Assembly: GCA_025924755.1 (NCBI GenBank) | Contig: JAICHT010000144.1 | Location: 1-8,540, forward strand | DNA from: Chitinophagaceae bacterium | GTDB lineage: Bacteria > Bacteroidota > Bacteroidia > Chitinophagales > Chitinophagaceae | Length of the DNA: 8,540 bases | Reading direction: 5' to 3' | In this document: positions 5,756 to 8,540 of the stretch, in pieces | Position numbering within the stretch: the first letter of the stretch is position 1 | Layout of the letters: every line of letters begins with the position of its first letter | Notes under the pieces: generated by a model | The model's input: the letters and a program-made list of their open reading frames with translations, nothing else | What the model was told of the DNA's origin: nothing | Databases searched by the model: none | Program-made: the position numbers and the translations under genes

Positions 5756-7408
5756 ATGCGGAAAAATTTTGTTCTTCTTCTATTGTGTATAGCTGGCATT
5801 GCGCAGGCGCAAAGAGTAAAAAAAGCAGATCGCGAGTTGGTTTCTAATCTTCAAAAAGAAATCCGGTATCTGTCCAGCGATTCGTTGGAAGGCCGTCGTA
5901 CCGGTACTGCCGGCGAAAAGCTGGCAATGCAGTATATCAGCAACGATTTTCAATCCATAGGGTTACAGCCAAAAGGTACCAACCAATATTTTCAGCCATT
6001 TACTATTGATGAAGGCAAGCAAATTAATCCCGGCACGCACCTAAGCATTAACGGTCGAAGCCTGGAGTTGGGTAAAGATTTTTACCCGCTTGCTTATAGT
6101 GCCAACGATACAATAGCGGCTGCGCCTTCTGTTACGTTGCAGGAAGTACATATGCCCTGGTTTTTTGATAGTAAAGATTTGATTCAGGAAAACAGCGGCA
6201 ATCCTCATTTTGATGTGTATACAGCTGTAAAGGATAAAGCGGCAGAAATGCAAAAAAAGGGTGCAACCGCTCTTTTTATATACAATACCGGTACAGGTGA
6301 CGAATTGCAATTTGAAAGTAAAGACAATGCGCCAGCGCTTACTATTCCCGTAGTTTATATTACAAAAGAAGCAGCAAAGAAATATTTAAGTGATGAACTG
6401 GCTGCGTTGAATATTAATTTAAAAGTGGATATTGGTGAGAAGGTAAGAACCGGTAGTAATGTAATGGGTTATATAGATAACGGTGCGGCTACTACCGTGG
6501 TTATAGGTGCGCATTTTGATCATTTGGGTTATGGCGAAGATGGCAATTCTTTGTGGCGCGGCGCCAGGCAAATACACAACGGCGCTGATGATAACGCCAG
6601 CGGTACTGCGGCAATGATAGAGCTGGCACGCTTACTAAAATCTTCTAAATTAAAAGAAAATAATTATTTGTTTATTGCCTTTACAGGCGAAGAACTGGGC
6701 TTATATGGATCCAAGTATTTTACCCAACATCCTACTATCGATTTAGGTACGGTAAATTATATGATTAATATGGATATGGTGGGCCGGTTAAACGATTCCT
6801 CCCATATGGTATACGTAGGCGGCTATGGCACTTCGCCCACCTGGGGGCAGGTTTATAGTGCAACCGGGAAAAAAGGGTTATATAGCAAATCATTGATTTT
6901 TAAATACGATTCCAGCGGTGTTGGCCCAAGCGACCATACTTCGTTTTATTTAAAAGATATACCCGTGCTTTTTTATTTTACCGGTTTGCATAGCGATTAT
7001 CACAAACCTTCCGACGATTTTGATAAAGTGAATTATGAAGGCGAAATGGAAATAGTAAAGCACATTTACAGCCTGATAGAACAGTTGAATAAAACCCATA
7101 CACGGGTAGCTTTTACCAAAACAAGAGATGCGCAAATGGCCGATGCGCCACACTTTAGCGTAACTCTTGGCATATTACCCGACTATACTTTTACCGGTAA
7201 GGGTTTGCGTGTTGATGATGTGAGTGCCGACAGGCCAGCACAAAAAGCAGGCTTAAAAGCCGGGGATATTATTACTGCACTTGGCAGCTATAAAGTAAGC
7301 GATATACAGAGTTATATGCAAGCCTTAAGTAACTACAAAAAAACGGAAAAAACAATTATTTCTTTTCAAAGAGGAAATGAAACTTTGCAGTCTACTGTTC
7401 AATTTTGA
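5756..7408 (+). CDS. Exported M28 family zinc peptidase with PDZ domain
   Basis: The product is 550 residues with a signal peptide, probably cut after 'IAQA' near residue 18. The M28 catalytic region (about 235-445) shows the two-zinc ligand set: His253 in GAHFDH, Asp278 in GADDNASG, the Glu312-Glu313 pair in FTGEELGLYGS (catalytic base and ligand), Asp340 in NMDMVGR, and His416 in DYHKPSDD. The segment at about 125-225 looks like an inserted PA (protease-associated) domain, including 'KKGATALFIYN'. A PDZ domain closes the protein (about 470-545; 'RPAQKAGLKAGDIITALG'). It likely acts as a periplasmic or secreted aminopeptidase, perhaps feeding on extracellular peptides; the substrate is unknown. 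An in-frame GTG sits immediately before the chosen ATG; the ATG is preferred. It heads a likely three-gene unit; the next gene starts 20 nt after its stop. Confidence 0.92.
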   Translation: MRKNFVLLLLCIAGIAQAQRVKKADRELVSNLQKEIRYLSSDSLEGRRTGTAGEKLAMQYISNDFQSIGLQPKGTNQYFQPFTIDEGKQINPGTHLSINGRSLELGKDFYPLAYSANDTIAAAPSVTLQEVHMPWFFDSKDLIQENSGNPHFDVYTAVKDKAAEMQKKGATALFIYNTGTGDELQFESKDNAPALTIPVVYITKEAAKKYLSDELAALNINLKVDIGEKVRTGSNVMGYIDNGAATTVVIGAHFDHLGYGEDGNSLWRGARQIHNGADDNASGTAAMIELARLLKSSKLKENNYLFIAFTGEELGLYGSKYFTQHPTIDLGTVNYMINMDMVGRLNDSSHMVYVGGYGTSPTWGQVYSATGKKGLYSKSLIFKYDSSGVGPSDHTSFYLKDIPVLFYFTGLHSDYHKPSDDFDKVNYEGEMEIVKHIYSLIEQLNKTHTRVAFTKTRDAQMADAPHFSVTLGILPDYTFTGKGLRVDDVSADRPAQKAGLKAGDIITALGSYKVSDIQSYMQALSNYKKTEKTIISFQRGNETLQSTVQF

Positions 7409-7428
7409 TAACCACTAATTGCATGCTT

Positions 7429-7863
7429 ATGAAGTTGGTTTTAGATACAAAGGGGCTTGCCGATGGGTTTTTTGAAGAAGCAAGATTGTTAGGGATCATG
7501 GCGCCTGTAAACGATTACCAGTTTTGCTGGCATCTAAACAATTCACTTGGGTTGGATTTTAGAATTAACAACGATATAGAGATACAGCTCACCAAAAAAT
7601 TACGCAATTACTTTTTCTCGGTATATGAATATGCCGAGGCTACCACCACCTTGGTGCATTATTTATATAATAACCAGTTTGACGGCGAATACCTGCTGCC
7701 CGAGTTTAAGCATCTTGATTTTTTGTGGCTGTTAAAGGGTGATATGATAGGTGATGAAGCCATGGAATATTTAGTAACCTTTGTAAGAAACATAAATGGG
7801 GTGCAGCTGGTAGTGGAAATGCCAACCGATAAGATAAAAAGTAAAGAACACCTCGTGTTTTAA
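7429..7863 (+). CDS. IPExxxVDY-family-like protein of unknown function
   Basis: This 144-residue protein is predicted to be cytoplasmic, with no signal peptide or membrane segment. It resembles small Bacteroidota proteins annotated as the IPExxxVDY family. The visible likeness is the start 'MKLVLDT', the 'LLGIMAPVNDYQFCWHLN' segment (20-37), 'RINNDIEIQL' (45-54), an aromatic strand 'YFFSVYEY' (61-68), 'LPEFKHLDFLWLLKG' (90-104), and the C-terminal 'KSKEHLVF'. The family assignment is from memory and its function is not known. Upstream in-frame starts exist (ATG at 7423 and a TTG overlapping the previous stop); the ATG at 7429 gives the family-like N-terminus. It follows the M28 gene by 20 nt and precedes the pterin dehydratase gene by 4 nt, so the three are probably transcribed together. 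Confidence 0.62.
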   Translation: MKLVLDTKGLADGFFEEARLLGIMAPVNDYQFCWHLNNSLGLDFRINNDIEIQLTKKLRNYFFSVYEYAEATTTLVHYLYNNQFDGEYLLPEFKHLDFLWLLKGDMIGDEAMEYLVTFVRNINGVQLVVEMPTDKIKSKEHLVF

Positions 7864-7867
7864 TACT

Positions 7868-8098
7868 ATGTGGGTAGAAAAAGATAATAAGCTGTATAAC
7901 CAATACGAATTTAAAAATTTTGTAGAGGCTTTTGCCTTTATGACCAAAGTAGCGCTTATAGCAGAAAGCCTAAACCATCATCCTTTATGGACCAACGTTT
8001 GGAATAAAGTAGAAATATGGCTTTCCACTCATGATGCAGGCAATATTGTTACCGATAAAGACAGGCAGCTTGCCCGGAGAATTGATGCCTTGTTTTGA
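7868..8098 (+). CDS. Pterin-4a-carbinolamine dehydratase
   Basis: PCD/DCoH enzymes dehydrate 4a-hydroxytetrahydrobiopterin, the by-product of aromatic amino acid hydroxylases. The 76-residue protein contains the family signature: E33, then HHP at 37-39, W45 and His55 in 'LSTHDAG'. The spacing between the second motif His and His55 (17 residues) equals that of rat PCD (His62 to His79). After His55, the Asp at 65 comes one residue later than in the rat-type pattern, with another Asp at 63. As I recall, this is usual in Bacteroidota homologues. It is shorter than the about 100-residue mammalian form because the N-terminal part is reduced. No aromatic amino acid hydroxylase gene is in the window, so its partner is unknown. 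The stop is 2 nt from that of the opposing gene. Confidence 0.87.
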   Translation: MWVEKDNKLYNQYEFKNFVEAFAFMTKVALIAESLNHHPLWTNVWNKVEIWLSTHDAGNIVTDKDRQLARRIDALF

Positions 8099-8100
8099 GT

Positions 8101-8540
8101 TTATGTTCCTTTCTTCTTCCTTATTATTATTGCCGCATTTGTTTGCATATCCGCACTAAAGTTTACCTGGTATCTGTTTGCTGCATCCTGCACTATTAAA
8201 AGCCCGGTATTGGGCGGCAGGGTTCCAAGGCTTTCTGCTACCAGCGTTATGGTTACTGCGGTATCTGCATCGCTATTTAAATGCACTACTTTTTTAACTG
8301 CGTTAGCGGTAAGTAGTTGTTTGGAAATAATGTTTGTTCCATTCAGCAATACACTAATACTATCACCGTCAATCACTCCATTATCATAAAACGATAACGT
8401 AAGGCTATCGCTGCTTACTGTAATTGCTTGTAAGAAGTTTATTTTGCGTTGTGCTGCGGGTAAATTTTCCGGCGTAGGTACTTTTGCAGCAGTAGCTTTT
8501 GACAACGGTACATGGCTTGCGCTTGAAGCAGAAGCAACAG
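8101..8540 (-). CDS. C-terminal part of an unidentified, probably exported protein
   Basis: The frame is open from the right edge (8538 is the first whole codon) to a TAA at 8103-8101, about 145 codons, so the 5' end lies outside the window. A TTG at 8505 is in frame, but the frame continues upstream without a stop and the TTG is probably internal. The visible N-terminal side is rich in Ala, Ser and Pro ('VASASSASHVP', 'KVPTPENLPAAQ'), like a linker. The rest is strand-rich: 'LTLSFYDNGVIDGDSISVL', then 'AESLGTLPPNTGLLIVQD', ending in a basic 'IRKKKGT'. This resembles a domain I have seen at the C-terminus of exported Bacteroidota proteins of unknown function, with the pattern 'l.lYDNG.iDGD.vsv.lN'. 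I cannot name the protein. A beta-sandwich fold is inference. Confidence 0.7.
   Translation of the reverse strand, partial: VASASSASHVPLSKATAAKVPTPENLPAAQRKINFLQAITVSSDSLTLSFYDNGVIDGDSISVLLNGTNIISKQLLTANAVKKVVHLNSDADTAVTITLVAESLGTLPPNTGLLIVQDAANRYQVNFSADMQTNAAIIIRKKKGT

Noticed and set aside
6041..7153. Minus-strand open frames inside the M28 peptidase gene
   Set aside because: They are antisense to strongly supported coding sequence and have no protein-like features.
1..8540. Mobile elements, CRISPR arrays, phage genes, defence systems or RNA genes
   Set aside because: No transposase-like protein, terminal inverted repeats with target duplications, regularly spaced repeats or tRNA/rRNA-like sequence is seen.

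Overview
The window looks like chromosomal DNA of a Bacteroidota bacterium, probably a relative of the Chitinophagaceae (inference). Three things point there. Several upstream regions carry the Bacteroidota -7 element TAnnTTTG, in two cases with a TTG -33 element 19-20 bp away. No start is preceded by a convincing Shine-Dalgarno sequence. The proteins (FeoB, ChrA, an IPExxxVDY-like protein, short pterin dehydratase, YbeY) have the form I know from that phylum. The left part, about 1-2560, is visibly AT-richer than the right part.

Left part: the N-terminal 42 codons of a probable YbeY endoribonuclease run off the left edge on the minus strand. Divergent from it is a two-gene unit, feoA (iron-transport accessory protein) and nadD (nicotinate-nucleotide adenylyltransferase), 5 nt apart. 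nadD runs tail-to-tail into a full-length chromate transporter gene on the minus strand, with a 4-nt overlap. A 330-bp AT-rich intergenic region holds the chromate transporter promoter and leads to an exported class A beta-lactamase-like serine hydrolase.

Centre: the serine hydrolase gene abuts, stop to stop, the minus-strand feoB gene for the Fe(II) permease. feoA and feoB are therefore in the same neighbourhood, but separated by about 3 kb and on opposite strands.

Right part: divergent from feoB is an exported M28 zinc peptidase with PA-like and PDZ regions, which has the best promoter in the window. It is followed closely by an IPExxxVDY-like protein of unknown function and a short pterin-4a-carbinolamine dehydratase, probably one transcription unit. 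The C-terminal part of an unidentified, probably exported protein runs off the right edge on the minus strand.

Most genes are housekeeping, transport or export functions. I see no mobile element, CRISPR array, phage gene, RNA gene or defence system, and no convincing new multi-gene system. The points most worth a second look are the altered active-site motifs of the beta-lactamase-like protein, the split feo genes, the FeoB G4 substitution, the three convergent junctions with almost no spacer, and the hairpin-forming inverted repeat between feoB and the peptidase gene.
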